From Vallitaleaceae bacterium 9-2 (GTDB taxonomy: Bacteria > Bacillota > Clostridia > Lachnospirales > Vallitaleaceae): a stretch of DNA of 64,000 bases. This document shows, piece by piece, positions 16,721-25,962 of the stretch; position 1 is the stretch's first letter, and the number at the start of each line of letters is the position of its first letter. The translations under genes and the position numbers were made by a program. The DNA is taken from contig CP121691.1 in NCBI GenBank assembly GCA_038396585.1, forward strand, positions 3,286,001-3,350,000, read 5' to 3'. The notes under the pieces are model-generated. The model saw only the letters and a program-made list of their open reading frames with translations, made no database searches and was not told where the DNA came from.

Positions 16721-19700
16721 CTATCCGATAAATCCTTCTTTCGAGACAAATGTTTTATCCATCGCCTCTTTGGTATCACCGATAAATATTTTATCAACTT
16801 CATCAAAGGTTAATTGGGCAAGTGTCTCTGATTTAACCGTTCCTATATAATCTATCAAACTCTTTTTGAACCACTTGACTTCCACATGCTCTGATTGTCG
16901 CTCCACAGGCAAGCTTGTAATCATTAAGCGCCCACGTCCCACTTGTGCCGCTATAAGATTTGTTAATCGATGGTTATAATAAAAGTTAGGTGTCACTTCA
17001 ATCATTGGCGTAATCTCTGGTGGCAAATGATCCACACTAAAGTTAAACGAATCTTCCAACAGGTGATACCACTGGTAATCGGTATAATGATCTGAAGGAA
17101 AGTATCTTAATTGTTCCGGTTGTTCAAAGTAAAACCCATATGAACCTTCACTATTAAAAAACACAGGACTCCAAAAGACCGGATTAAAGCGATCATCATA
17201 GACTTTCTTATCTATAAAGCTGTCTTTGTTCGCCATCAGCAAAACATTTTTTCCATCTTCAAGCATTTTTTTTACTTTTGGATTCCATGCACTAACACAA
17301 TGGATGTCATGCTGATGCGCCAGCAGTTCAATGTCCGTATTTTCAATCTCTGGATAAACCCATAGATTCCAGCTATTGCTATAATTCGTTCCTAAAATCT
17401 CTACTGTCATGGTCAATGCCTTGGGACTATTTATGTCAAACAAGTCAATATTGTCTGTCTGCCCAATCCATTGTAGGGTCCCCGCTTCGATGGTAACATT
17501 CTCAAACGTTCCTTGTGCATACATATGTTGAGATGCATTTAATGTCCAACGGATATCCATTCCTTCCATTGCTTCAAATCGACTTTGACGAATATAGATA
17601 TCAGCCAAGAATGAATCCATCGATTTTATTATACGTTTTTCCGTTTTTATCAGTGGAACAACATCATTGCAAAAGCCACGAAAGGCTTCTTCACTGATTA
17701 CACCTTTTGAGTTCCAAAAAGCGTCCAGTACGCCTACTGTTGCACTGCACTGCCCCGGAAAATCTTGGATACCAAGCATTTGAAAGCCACCAAAATGCTC
17801 CGTTCGTAAAAAAGATTCTATCTCTTCTTTATACATACGTGCTGCAAAGATTCCAGAAGCTTGTACAAATTGCTCGATTTTATGGTCTAATCCTTTTTGT
17901 TTCAAATCATTTTCAATCACTTTAAGATTTTGCGGATATAAATTCCCCGTATATTGACTTATTTCTCCTATATTTGGATAAACACAAAACTGTCCGGCTT
18001 CGTGAGAGATGAGAGGAATCTTTCGCCCGTCAACGGCTTCTTTGTATGTTGTCATTAACGTCTCGCCCATGGACTGGATAAAGCGATTCCCACGCATCCC
18101 ATGTGTGTCTGCTTCCACAGAGATAAAAATATCATCGTAAGGATCCAGGGGGCGGTCATAATTGGCTGTTAATGTATAAAGAATGTCCGGTCGAAGCGCT
18201 TTTAAAGGTCTAATTGCATCATGCAGCAACTGATGGTCACCCCTTAACTCATTCCCATTGCAATAGATACAAAAAGATGGGTGGTTCCCATAGCGTTCAA
18301 TGATTCGTCTCCCTTCTAAAGGGATGAAAGTATAATGCTCTGGGTATTGTCCTGTACCTATAAACCACTCATCTAGCCAAATAGGTCCTTCAATCTGCAA
18401 ATAAATCCCACATCGATCCGCAGCCACAAATGCAGCTTCAGGTGGACAGTTCGAGTGAAATCTTAGGTGATTCATTCCATATGCTTTAACAACCTTCATA
18501 ATGCGCATCCAATAAGCTTCATCACACGGAGGATATCCGGTTAAGGGATGGACCACGCATTCTAGATTACCTCGCAAAAACATTTTATGTCCATTTAAAA
18601 GCATATCGCGTCCTTGTTGCTGCAGTTTACGAAAACCAAAAGAGATACTTGTTCTTTCTTCTTCCAGCTCAATATGTAAGCGATATAGCTTTGGATTCCA
18701 TTCATTCCATGGTTCAACAGGCGCCTCTATAACCAGTTCATGTTCAAAGTACGTCGTCTCGGCTCCACACACGACAGTCTTTACCAACGTAGCTACTACA
18801 TTCTCATTATCATCGTGAGTAATACAGTACTTAAGTCTATGGTTTTTGCTTGGCATGCCTACCTGGGTATCTTTTTGATTAATCTTACCTTTAACGGTCA
18901 CTGTTTGTTTCTTGGCATCTGCAAAAATCATGACTTGATCCATATATAGGTTTTGACTTGCCTTAAGTTCAATCGCCCCTACCATTCCATTCCACAACGT
19001 CTGCGTCTCATTGGTATACGAATGCCCATAGAGACCAAGATGATATGGATCGCGATTATCAAGCATGACTGTCAAGCGATGCGTTTGTCCCGGTTTTATA
19101 AAAGCTGTCAAATCATATTCATGCGCTCCGATAAGGCTCTTAATTGTGCCGACAAATTGATTGTCAATCCATACCTTGGATGCCATCATTACTCTTTCAA
19201 TCGAAAAGACAACACGTTGATTGTTCCACCCCTTTGGCACCGTCACCATCTTTTGATACCAACAAGCCCCCACATAGTCATATCTTGCCTTTAGACTTCG
19301 AACTGACTCCGGTGTCAATGTTTGCTCCGGATTCAGAGCTTTTCCTATGCCATTTTCACATAGCGTACCTGGTAACATTAAGGTATCTTCACTAAAGCGC
19401 TCTTGAAACCATGTCTCTACTTCTCCCATGTCTTGAGGGTCTAATTGATACTGCCACTTCCCTTTTAAAGAAATGGTCTTCTCATTTTTTTCTAAAACTT
19501 GTACAAGGACAGATATACATTGCGCACGGTTAACAGGCTTATGGCGCTGATATCCCTCCCAAAGCCAACCGAGTCTTTTAGCTTTTTCTTCACATGCATC
19601 CATCCCTAACTCTCTAAAACCAGCCATAGCTATCCCACGAATAACCATGCTTATAAGTTCGCCTCCCGTTAGCCCATCATCCGGTCTAAAGCGTTGGTCT

Positions 19701-21181
19701 GGCGTCGTATCTGGGTCAATGATATTGGCATCAATCGCTTTTTGAACACTTCCCGAATCAAATTCATAGCGATATATATCACAATATTTTCCTGTATACC
19801 CCCTTGAAGCGGGTCCTTTGATCGCTTTAAAAAAAACATATAAAAACTGCGCCCGAGGCATCTCATCAAAAGGGTGAAAAAACTTAACACAAGGATCAAG
19901 TAACCCTCTATGCATCGCTTTTTTTAATACTTCTTCATATTCTATTCCCTGACAATCTATATATGGCAGTTCTGGAAGATCTGTTGTAAGCACCGGTGCC
20001 TCTTCTTTTTGTGTTGGGAGAATACTCTCTTGTGGTCTAAGACTTTCATCCGGCGCCCATAGCGGCATAAATCGGTTGCTTATTTTTTCTCTAAGACCCG
20101 GTATATTTTGACGCATGATGTCCTTAGCAATAAACTCTGCTATCAGCATGCCACCATAATCATTGGTATGGGCTGCATCCATAAAGTATCCTTTTATCGT
20201 TTCTGCATCCATCTGACAAAACAATTCAAAACTATATTGATGCAAGTCAATCACATCAACGTCCAATTCATACCCTACACGAAGGCATGCATCGGCATAA
20301 TCTTTGAGCAAATCATAATACCCATGTTCATCCTCCGCAGGTATGCGGCTCATCGAAGTGACAATAATCGGCGTTGCTCCTAGAGATCGTATTTTTTGGA
20401 TGTACCACCTTAGATTATGTGTGTATCCACCATAAGCCTTAAGATTTCGCCGTTTTTGATCATTATGTCCGAATTGAAACAAGAAGATATCCCCTGGTCG
20501 AATGTTCTCCAAGATAATATCTAAGTGTCCATCATCGCGAAAACAATTCGTTGTCATCCCTCCATGGGCTTGATTATCTACGGCTGCATTTTGAATATAT
20601 TGAAGCAAGTATTGCCCCCATGCCCCAAAATTAGTTAACGGATTATAAGGCATCCTTGCCTCATAGTCTGCCACAATAGAATCCCCACCAATATAGATAG
20701 TCGCTACATCCGCTTTTTCTATTTCAACAGCACTTAAGCTTGCCTCTTGTCCAAGTAACGATACATAGACCGAATTATCTTCTCGTGCCGGTTTTCCCAT
20801 AATCGGAATATATGCTCCCACATGGGTATAAAATGAATGTACAAATACCTCTCGTGGCTTAACATGAATGTCACGTAGGACAAGATTACGCCGTCCAGTG
20901 TATAGGTGTACACCATCAACACCCGTACTTTTGCCTTCAATTGTCACCGTTACTTTGTAGTTCCCCTTTTCTTTAACTTTTGCTCTAAAGCGCAAAGGGT
21001 AGCGCTCCTTGGACACCGAATCAGCTATCCATCCTGCTGTTGCTTTAAAAAAATCCCCATTTTTTTCCAACGGTTGATCTAAAGGAATAAACCCATAGCC
21101 CTTGGCCTCATTATACAGATCATCAACATGAACCAAGATTCCGTCGCCTTGCTCATGTTGGGTAAAAATATACTTTTGCAT
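16721..21181 (-). CDS. Fusion of CE12-like SGNH esterase, SLH-like repeats and GH2 glycosidase
   Basis: A continuous 1486-residue protein. Residues 1-155 form a beta-sandwich typical of the N-terminal domain of CE12 esterases. Residues 158-360 are an SGNH hydrolase of rhamnogalacturonan acetylesterase type: nucleophile in GGDSIVADY (Ser168), GHND (about 238-241) and DAAH (Asp335, His338). Residues 430-565 contain three SLH-like segments, the best being AIDANIIDPDTTPDQRFRPD then LTGGE. Residues 570-1486 are a GH2 enzyme with sugar-binding and Ig-like domains and a TIM barrel; the acid/base is in CNGNE (Glu978) and the likely nucleophile in SHEAGQ (Glu1061). No signal peptide is visible, so it may work in the cytoplasm. 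It probably removes acetyl groups and terminal beta-linked sugars from pectin (RG-I) oligosaccharides, in keeping with the nearby uronate pathway. Confidence 0.85.
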   Translation of the reverse strand: MQKYIFTQHEQGDGILVHVDDLYNEAKGYGFIPLDQPLEKNGDFFKATAGWIADSVSKERYPLRFRAKVKEKGNYKVTVTIEGKSTGVDGVHLYTGRRNLVLRDIHVKPREVFVHSFYTHVGAYIPIMGKPAREDNSVYVSLLGQEASLSAVEIEKADVATIYIGGDSIVADYEARMPYNPLTNFGAWGQYLLQYIQNAAVDNQAHGGMTTNCFRDDGHLDIILENIRPGDIFLFQFGHNDQKRRNLKAYGGYTHNLRWYIQKIRSLGATPIIVTSMSRIPAEDEHGYYDLLKDYADACLRVGYELDVDVIDLHQYSFELFCQMDAETIKGYFMDAAHTNDYGGMLIAEFIAKDIMRQNIPGLREKISNRFMPLWAPDESLRPQESILPTQKEEAPVLTTDLPELPYIDCQGIEYEEVLKKAMHRGLLDPCVKFFHPFDEMPRAQFLYVFFKAIKGPASRGYTGKYCDIYRYEFDSGSVQKAIDANIIDPDTTPDQRFRPDDGLTGGELISMVIRGIAMAGFRELGMDACEEKAKRLGWLWEGYQRHKPVNRAQCISVLVQVLEKNEKTISLKGKWQYQLDPQDMGEVETWFQERFSEDTLMLPGTLCENGIGKALNPEQTLTPESVRSLKARYDYVGACWYQKMVTVPKGWNNQRVVFSIERVMMASKVWIDNQFVGTIKSLIGAHEYDLTAFIKPGQTHRLTVMLDNRDPYHLGLYGHSYTNETQTLWNGMVGAIELKASQNLYMDQVMIFADAKKQTVTVKGKINQKDTQVGMPSKNHRLKYCITHDDNENVVATLVKTVVCGAETTYFEHELVIEAPVEPWNEWNPKLYRLHIELEEERTSISFGFRKLQQQGRDMLLNGHKMFLRGNLECVVHPLTGYPPCDEAYWMRIMKVVKAYGMNHLRFHSNCPPEAAFVAADRCGIYLQIEGPIWLDEWFIGTGQYPEHYTFIPLEGRRIIERYGNHPSFCIYCNGNELRGDHQLLHDAIRPLKALRPDILYTLTANYDRPLDPYDDIFISVEADTHGMRGNRFIQSMGETLMTTYKEAVDGRKIPLISHEAGQFCVYPNIGEISQYTGNLYPQNLKVIENDLKQKGLDHKIEQFVQASGIFAARMYKEEIESFLRTEHFGGFQMLGIQDFPGQCSATVGVLDAFWNSKGVISEEAFRGFCNDVVPLIKTEKRIIKSMDSFLADIYIRQSRFEAMEGMDIRWTLNASQHMYAQGTFENVTIEAGTLQWIGQTDNIDLFDINSPKALTMTVEILGTNYSNSWNLWVYPEIENTDIELLAHQHDIHCVSAWNPKVKKMLEDGKNVLLMANKDSFIDKKVYDDRFNPVFWSPVFFNSEGSYGFYFEQPEQLRYFPSDHYTDYQWYHLLEDSFNFSVDHLPPEITPMIEVTPNFYYNHRLTNLIAAQVGRGRLMITSLPVERQSEHVEVKWFKKSLIDYIGTVKSETLAQLTFDEVDKIFIGDTKEAMDKTFVSKEGFIG

Positions 21182-21216
21182 TATTGGAGCCTCCTATTTC
21201 CATTAATAGCTGTGTT

Positions 21217-21270
21217 AATTCTATTATATAGAATTCTCCCTTATATTGTGTATAATATAATGCGCATTAT
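21217..21270. promoter_or_regulatory. Two palindromes upstream of the CE12-GH2 gene
   Basis: AATTCTA, five bases, TAGAATT lies at 21217-21235, and the perfect palindrome ATAATGCGCATTAT lies at 21257-21270, overlapping the stop codon of the diguanylate cyclase gene. Both sit within 90 bp of the esterase-glycosidase start and may be operator sites. No strong -35/-10 pair was found between them. Confidence 0.35.
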
Positions 21271-22652
21271 GTTAAATTACATGTGTTGTTCCTTCCATTT
21301 TGTTTGGCGCAATATAGTGCTTCATCTGCTTTTTTAAACAATGAATACTTATCATCTGTTTTTGCATATTCTGCAACGCCTATGCTCACTGTCATTTTTA
21401 TTTGATTGGTAAATTCCCAGTTTTCGACAGTTACGCGAAGGTGTTCCGCAACGACTTCACATTGCTGTGCCGTTGTCTCTGGACAGATAACGATAAACTC
21501 TTCGCCGCCCCATCGTCCGACTAAGTCGGATTCTCTTACATTTTCTTGCAGTATTTTTCCAAGCTCAATTAGAATTTCATCTCCGATATCATGACCATAG
21601 GTGTCATTGATGGTTTTAAAGTAATCAATATCAATCAAAATGATTGAAAAAGAGTTCGCATAACGTTTTGCCCTGGCAATTTCTCTGTCCATTAATTCTT
21701 CTATTTTTCTTCTATTAAATAGCTTTGTCAAGACATCATTATAGCTATATTCCCTAAGAATGTTTAGCTTGATTTCATTATACTTATTTTCTTTTTCTAT
21801 TTCTGAAATCTTTTCAGTTTTATCCTGAATAATTCCAATCAATTCAAGAAATTTTTTGTGTAAGTTATCGATTTCATTGATGTTTGATGTATACACCTTA
21901 AGCGAGTCTATATCCTCCGATGCTGCTATGACATTGGTAAGCTCATTGATAGGTTCTAAAATAGTGTTTGCAATTTTTTTTGTTCCATAATAGTGAGAAA
22001 TCATTGAGATAATGAAGATTAACAGGAGAAGTAATTGTATCCCCAACATGAATTGTTTTTTATAATTTGCAATTTTATCAAATTTTTGTTCTAAACCATT
22101 GCCTTCAATAAGAACAATCGAAGGAATACCTAATTTTTTTATTTCTATCGTATAAATAAAATAATCTTTTGCCTGTATGTTCTCTTTTTGCTTATATACC
22201 AAAAGATCATTTGTCGGTTCCGCATACACCAGTTGTTTTTCCTTTGTCGCCATTATTGTGGTTATGTCTTTTATTTTATCTGTTGTTAGTGCAAGGGATG
22301 TACAACTATATATACTGTATTGTTTTGACTCACCTTCAACAGCTTCCATACAATCTCCAATAAAGTCACACCGATAAATATCCCCAATATCTTCCCGAAG
22401 ATTTTCACCTATAGCTTCATAGCTATTTGTTTGGGCATATTTTTTTGCAATCACCGCATTAAAATAGCCTGTCTGAAACTTTATCTTATTATCGAGTTCG
22501 CTTTCCATCGTTTCTATTATCTGTTGATCTCTTACATGGGACATCTCATTGCCATATATGAAAAAAGTAAAGTACACACCAAAAATAAATACTATGATTG
22601 AAATCAAAATGTACATCATTAACTTTTTACTTAAGTATGATTTATAATCCAT
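21267..22652 (-). CDS. Membrane-bound diguanylate cyclase (GGDEF)
   Basis: A 461-residue protein. A transmembrane helix (about 13-33) and a second one (about 202-222) bracket an extracellular sensor region of about 165 residues. A coiled-coil linker precedes a GGDEF domain (about 300-460) with an intact RWGGEEFIVICPE active site and the usual DIDYFKTINDTYGHDIGDE metal-binding segment. It should make cyclic di-GMP in response to an external signal. It follows the HD-GYP gene by 9 bp in the same direction, so synthesis and breakdown of the messenger appear to be encoded in one transcript. Confidence 0.92.
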   Translation of the reverse strand: MDYKSYLSKKLMMYILISIIVFIFGVYFTFFIYGNEMSHVRDQQIIETMESELDNKIKFQTGYFNAVIAKKYAQTNSYEAIGENLREDIGDIYRCDFIGDCMEAVEGESKQYSIYSCTSLALTTDKIKDITTIMATKEKQLVYAEPTNDLLVYKQKENIQAKDYFIYTIEIKKLGIPSIVLIEGNGLEQKFDKIANYKKQFMLGIQLLLLLIFIISMISHYYGTKKIANTILEPINELTNVIAASEDIDSLKVYTSNINEIDNLHKKFLELIGIIQDKTEKISEIEKENKYNEIKLNILREYSYNDVLTKLFNRRKIEELMDREIARAKRYANSFSIILIDIDYFKTINDTYGHDIGDEILIELGKILQENVRESDLVGRWGGEEFIVICPETTAQQCEVVAEHLRVTVENWEFTNQIKMTVSIGVAEYAKTDDKYSLFKKADEALYCAKQNGRNNTCNLT

Positions 22653-22661
22653 CTAGGCTCC

Positions 22662-23957
22662 TTATCGATTCGGATACATATAAACAGGTTGGATAATACA
22701 TTCCCCTTCATCATCATTTTTTTTAGGATATACTTTATCTAAAAATCCAGTTTGTTTTAATCTATATATTATTTTCCTACATATTTCCGGGTTAAATTGG
22801 CTTCCTTCTCCTTCTTCCAGAATTTTAAATACCTCCTTTATTGCATAGGGCTTTTTATAGCTTCGTTTTGAAGCCAATGCATCAATGACATCTGCAATAG
22901 CAAGCATCTGTGACAAAGGATTAATCTGATTGCCTTTAATTTTATTGGGATAGCCGGTTCCATCATAGCGTTCATGATGCTGTACTATCAGCTCACATAT
23001 CAACCCCGTATTATCGATAGGTCGAACGATATCACATCCAATTAAGGGGTGTGTTTTCATTAATGCATACTCTTGTTCCGTAAGTTTCCCTTTTTTATTT
23101 AAGATACTCTCCGGTATGCCCACTTTTCCAATATCATGGAGTTTAGAAGCATGCCGTATCCCATCAATTTCCTTTTCGGATAATTCAAAGTAAGATATAA
23201 TCTCTTCTACAATAACAGCTACATTCTGCGAATGTTGCCGGGTATACTTATCCTTTGCATCTAGTAATATGGACATGCTTTCAAAAGTATCAATAATCAA
23301 ACGGCGCATATCTTCATATAGCTTGACTTCTTTACTAATATCTTCTGTAATCATTAACGCGCTGGTTTCTCCCCGACCATTAGCAATCGGAGAAAACTGA
23401 ATATTATATATTCTGGTTTTTCCATCCGTTATGGACGTATGCACATACCGCTTTAGTTTACACACTTTCCCTTCACAGGCTATTTTCAAGGACTTAATCA
23501 TCTCACTGCCCTTTAAACTTTCTATTTTAAATAGATTAATGCCTAGTGTATCTGCCGAACCATAGACATCTTTGGTTGAAGGATTGACATATTCAACTAC
23601 ACCATTTTTACTAACCATGATATACGATACAGGACTTTTGTCTAATATAGATTCAAGCATTTCTTTTTGTTTTTTTATCTCACCGGACAGCTTCTTGTTC
23701 TCGACGAGCCGATTAAATGCATTGATTTTTTCACTTTCCAAACGATCCAATATTTTTGTTAAAATCAAAGCAAATCCTATAAATACAATCGGCGCACTGC
23801 AGACTACAAGAAAGCTTTGATTGCTAGAAACCCGTATAAGACTCTCCATCACAGTCAAATCATAAGGCTCACTCTTTCTTTCAATATAAAAAGTAACGAG
23901 TGGGAACAGCATACCAATAGTTATTAAACCAACAACAAGTAATCTCTTTAATTTCAT
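22662..23957 (-). CDS. PAS/HD-GYP domain protein, probable cyclic-di-GMP phosphodiesterase
   Basis: A 431-residue protein with two N-terminal membrane helices (about 6-26 and 48-70), a PAS domain (about 95-215, SPVSYIMVSKNGVVEYVNP) and a C-terminal HD-GYP domain (about 225-410). The catalytic motifs are present: KLHDIGKVGIPESILNK (HD), the downstream HHERYDGTGYP (GYP) and DVIDALASKRSYK. HD-GYP proteins linearise cyclic di-GMP. The gene lies immediately upstream of a diguanylate cyclase (9 bp gap). Start ATG at 23957 with AGAGGA upstream. Confidence 0.9.
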   Translation of the reverse strand: MKLKRLLVVGLITIGMLFPLVTFYIERKSEPYDLTVMESLIRVSSNQSFLVVCSAPIVFIGFALILTKILDRLESEKINAFNRLVENKKLSGEIKKQKEMLESILDKSPVSYIMVSKNGVVEYVNPSTKDVYGSADTLGINLFKIESLKGSEMIKSLKIACEGKVCKLKRYVHTSITDGKTRIYNIQFSPIANGRGETSALMITEDISKEVKLYEDMRRLIIDTFESMSILLDAKDKYTRQHSQNVAVIVEEIISYFELSEKEIDGIRHASKLHDIGKVGIPESILNKKGKLTEQEYALMKTHPLIGCDIVRPIDNTGLICELIVQHHERYDGTGYPNKIKGNQINPLSQMLAIADVIDALASKRSYKKPYAIKEVFKILEEGEGSQFNPEICRKIIYRLKQTGFLDKVYPKKNDDEGECIIQPVYMYPNR

Positions 23958-24038
23958 CTTATTATCAAATCCTCTTATGATTTATTTAACTTTCAAGCAA
24001 GTTAGCGTGTTTATTTCAAAATGCACACAAAAACAAAA

Positions 24039-24067
24039 GCTTATTGTTTCAAGCCATCACAATAAGC
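24039..24067 (-). terminator. Probable terminator hairpin in the HD-GYP leader
   Basis: GCTTATTGT pairs perfectly with ACAATAAGC around an 11-base loop; on the minus strand it is followed by TTTTGTTTTTG. It lies about 300 bp downstream of the MATE stop and about 80 bp upstream of the HD-GYP start, so it either ends the MATE transcript or attenuates the signalling genes. Confidence 0.6.
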
Positions 24068-24076
24068 CCCTTCTTT

Positions 24077-24241
24077 TTACGATGAATCTGTCGCACCAAA
24101 AGAGTAAGTAAAGATAAATAATTTAACCTTTGAAAAAAAATTATTTGATAAGTGTATCGATAGACACGTAATACCTGCAGTTAATGTAGAGAAACAAACG
24201 GTCATAAGCACCCCGATCCAAAAGAATATCAATATGTCGGC
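24077..24241 (-). pseudogene. Possible remnant of a membrane-protein gene (54 codons)
   Basis: The minus strand is open for 54 codons before a TAA, and the translation is strongly hydrophobic (IGVLMTVCFSTLTAGITC, followed by a polar C-terminus). No start codon with a ribosome site precedes it, and the reading stops at a TGA at its 5' edge. A second frame across the same bases is open for about 35 codons with an amphipathic translation. Neither can be assigned to a family. T-rich noise can look hydrophobic, so this is a weak call. Confidence 0.2.
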
Positions 24242-24373
24242 TCAACCTTTCCCATGATTTTTAGATATTTTATGACAAATATTAGATATCAACAGAAAAT
24301 CACTATAGATTATTAATATATATGAGATAATAATTATTATAACATAGAGTAAATATTCTTATCAACCCAAAAT

Positions 24374-25741
24374 TTAACCTTTGAGTTGCTTTTTCAGCGT
24401 CACTTTATTTGCCACAAATACGACAATAACTGCACTCCAGTTTATGAGGACAATCCCCCACCAGACCCCCATAATCTCCCAGCTCATGTATGAAGCCAAT
24501 AGTGGAAATAAGACAATCGGCATAACAATTTGACGGTATAGTCCAATATATACCGCAAAGTTTGGTTTCTTGACGCCTTGCATTGTTGCCAACAAAATAT
24601 TTAAAATAGTATATGTTGGAAAAGCAAGTGCTTCAATTCGCAAATATGTAGTTCCTGCCAAAATCACGGCGGAATCATTTTTGAAAAAACGAATAAAAAC
24701 AGGTGCAAAAGGATAAATAATAAGAGCACCTACAATCATGATGCTTATTCCAATAATCAGTGACCACTTTTGTACTTCATAAATACGTGCACCCAATTTA
24801 GCACCATAATTTTGCCCCACAATCGTCAATACAGCGATATTAAGGCCTAAAGTCGGCAATAGCGCGATTTGTTCAATCCGCATCGCAACACCATATGCAC
24901 CGATTGTTTCAGGACCTGGAGCATATCGCATAACATAAAAGTTAATGACAAAAATTCCAATAGCAATCGTTGCCATATTTAAGCTTGCAGGAATTCCCTG
25001 CTTTAAAATATCGCCTATAACACTGAGTGAATATCTAGAGGAACTAAATTGTTCCCAGTCAAACAACGGACTCTTTAAGAGCCTCCACCCTAGATAAAGG
25101 GTTCCAAGACCTTGGATAATCACCGTTGCAAGTGCCACACCGACAGTTCCAAGTCTAGGTAAACCAAACCATCCAAAAATAAAAAGCGGATCAAGCAAAA
25201 GGTTCAAAACAAACCCAACCATCAAAAAGTTCCTATAGGTTTTTGTATCCCCCTGTGCATTCAAAATACCATTAAAGATGGAATTGATGATAAAAAACAC
25301 GGCTCCATAAAAAATAGTTTTTGTATAGGCAACACCTAAAACCATCTCTTGACCACTTGCACCGGATATACTAAAAAGCCAAGGCGTTAACCAAGGTGAT
25401 GCAATTATCACAATAAGGCTGATAACGCCTCCTGCACCAATGGCATTATATGCCAATCTATGGAACAGCTCAACGTCTTTTTTACCCAAGGCAATTGCTG
25501 CCAAGGCGGTTGTTCCGCTTCCAATTCCAGAACTGAGTGCGATAACAATAAAAAAAATCGGAAAGGATATCGTCATCCCTGCTAAAGCTTCCGTACTTAT
25601 TTTTCCTGCATAAAATGTATCAACCACATTGTATAGTGTATTAAAAATCATGCCGACACTTGCAGGTATAGCAATGCTTCGCAAATGATGCTTTATCGGT
25701 CCCTGCGTTAAGTTATATTCTGTTGCCGCATATCCACGCAT
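24374..25741 (-). CDS. MATE-family multidrug/sodium antiporter
   Basis: The start is taken at the ATG at 25741, behind AGGAGGGA (455 aa). The protein has about twelve membrane helices in two halves, with the family pattern IPASVGMIFNTLYNVVDTFYAGKISTEALAG near the N-terminus (split here as two segments) and QGIPASLNMATIAIGIFVIN opening the second half. MATE pumps expel cationic compounds using a sodium or proton gradient. It is a single gene with a TATAAT-like element about 40 bp upstream. The last codons carry one copy of a 14-bp direct repeat shared with the downstream gap. Confidence 0.92.
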   Translation of the reverse strand: MRGYAATEYNLTQGPIKHHLRSIAIPASVGMIFNTLYNVVDTFYAGKISTEALAGMTISFPIFFIVIALSSGIGSGTTALAAIALGKKDVELFHRLAYNAIGAGGVISLIVIIASPWLTPWLFSISGASGQEMVLGVAYTKTIFYGAVFFIINSIFNGILNAQGDTKTYRNFLMVGFVLNLLLDPLFIFGWFGLPRLGTVGVALATVIIQGLGTLYLGWRLLKSPLFDWEQFSSSRYSLSVIGDILKQGIPASLNMATIAIGIFVINFYVMRYAPGPETIGAYGVAMRIEQIALLPTLGLNIAVLTIVGQNYGAKLGARIYEVQKWSLIIGISIMIVGALIIYPFAPVFIRFFKNDSAVILAGTTYLRIEALAFPTYTILNILLATMQGVKKPNFAVYIGLYRQIVMPIVLFPLLASYMSWEIMGVWWGIVLINWSAVIVVFVANKVTLKKQLKG

Positions 25742-25962
25742 ATTCTCCCTCCTCATTTTTTTCATATATCCATTATACCACTTTTTAATCTCGGTTTTAT
25801 ATAGGCTTTCTAAACTGATTCTATGTATATTCGACAAAAAAACAGATATAATGCAATACGCCAGTTCGCCTCGTCTCTAATAGCATAGGAATTATGCCTG
25901 GGTATTTACACTGTATCTGTCTAAAATAGTTTTAACACTTTTTTGTCACGATATTTTTTATA

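Larger units (their letters stand above)
23958..24373. other. 416-bp gap: hairpin, possible gene remnant and a 14-bp direct repeat
   Basis: The stretch between the MATE and HD-GYP genes holds no intact gene. It contains a 9-bp hairpin at 24039-24067, an open reading stretch on the minus strand at 24077-24241, and two identical copies of AATTTAACCTTTGA at 24120-24133 and 24371-24384. The second copy spans the last codons of the MATE gene. The remainder, about 24245-24370, is very AT-rich and shows nothing else. Confidence 0.5.

Noticed and set aside
16721-21181. Possibility that the 4.5-kb frame is two genes joined by an assembly error
   Set aside because: The frame is continuous, with no internal ribosome site plus start at the GH2 boundary, and the SLH-like linker is coherent on both sides.
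24120-24384. Direct repeats as attachment sites of an integrated element
   Set aside because: The interval is only about 240 bp, and no integrase, transposase or tRNA gene lies near, so an integrated element is not supported.
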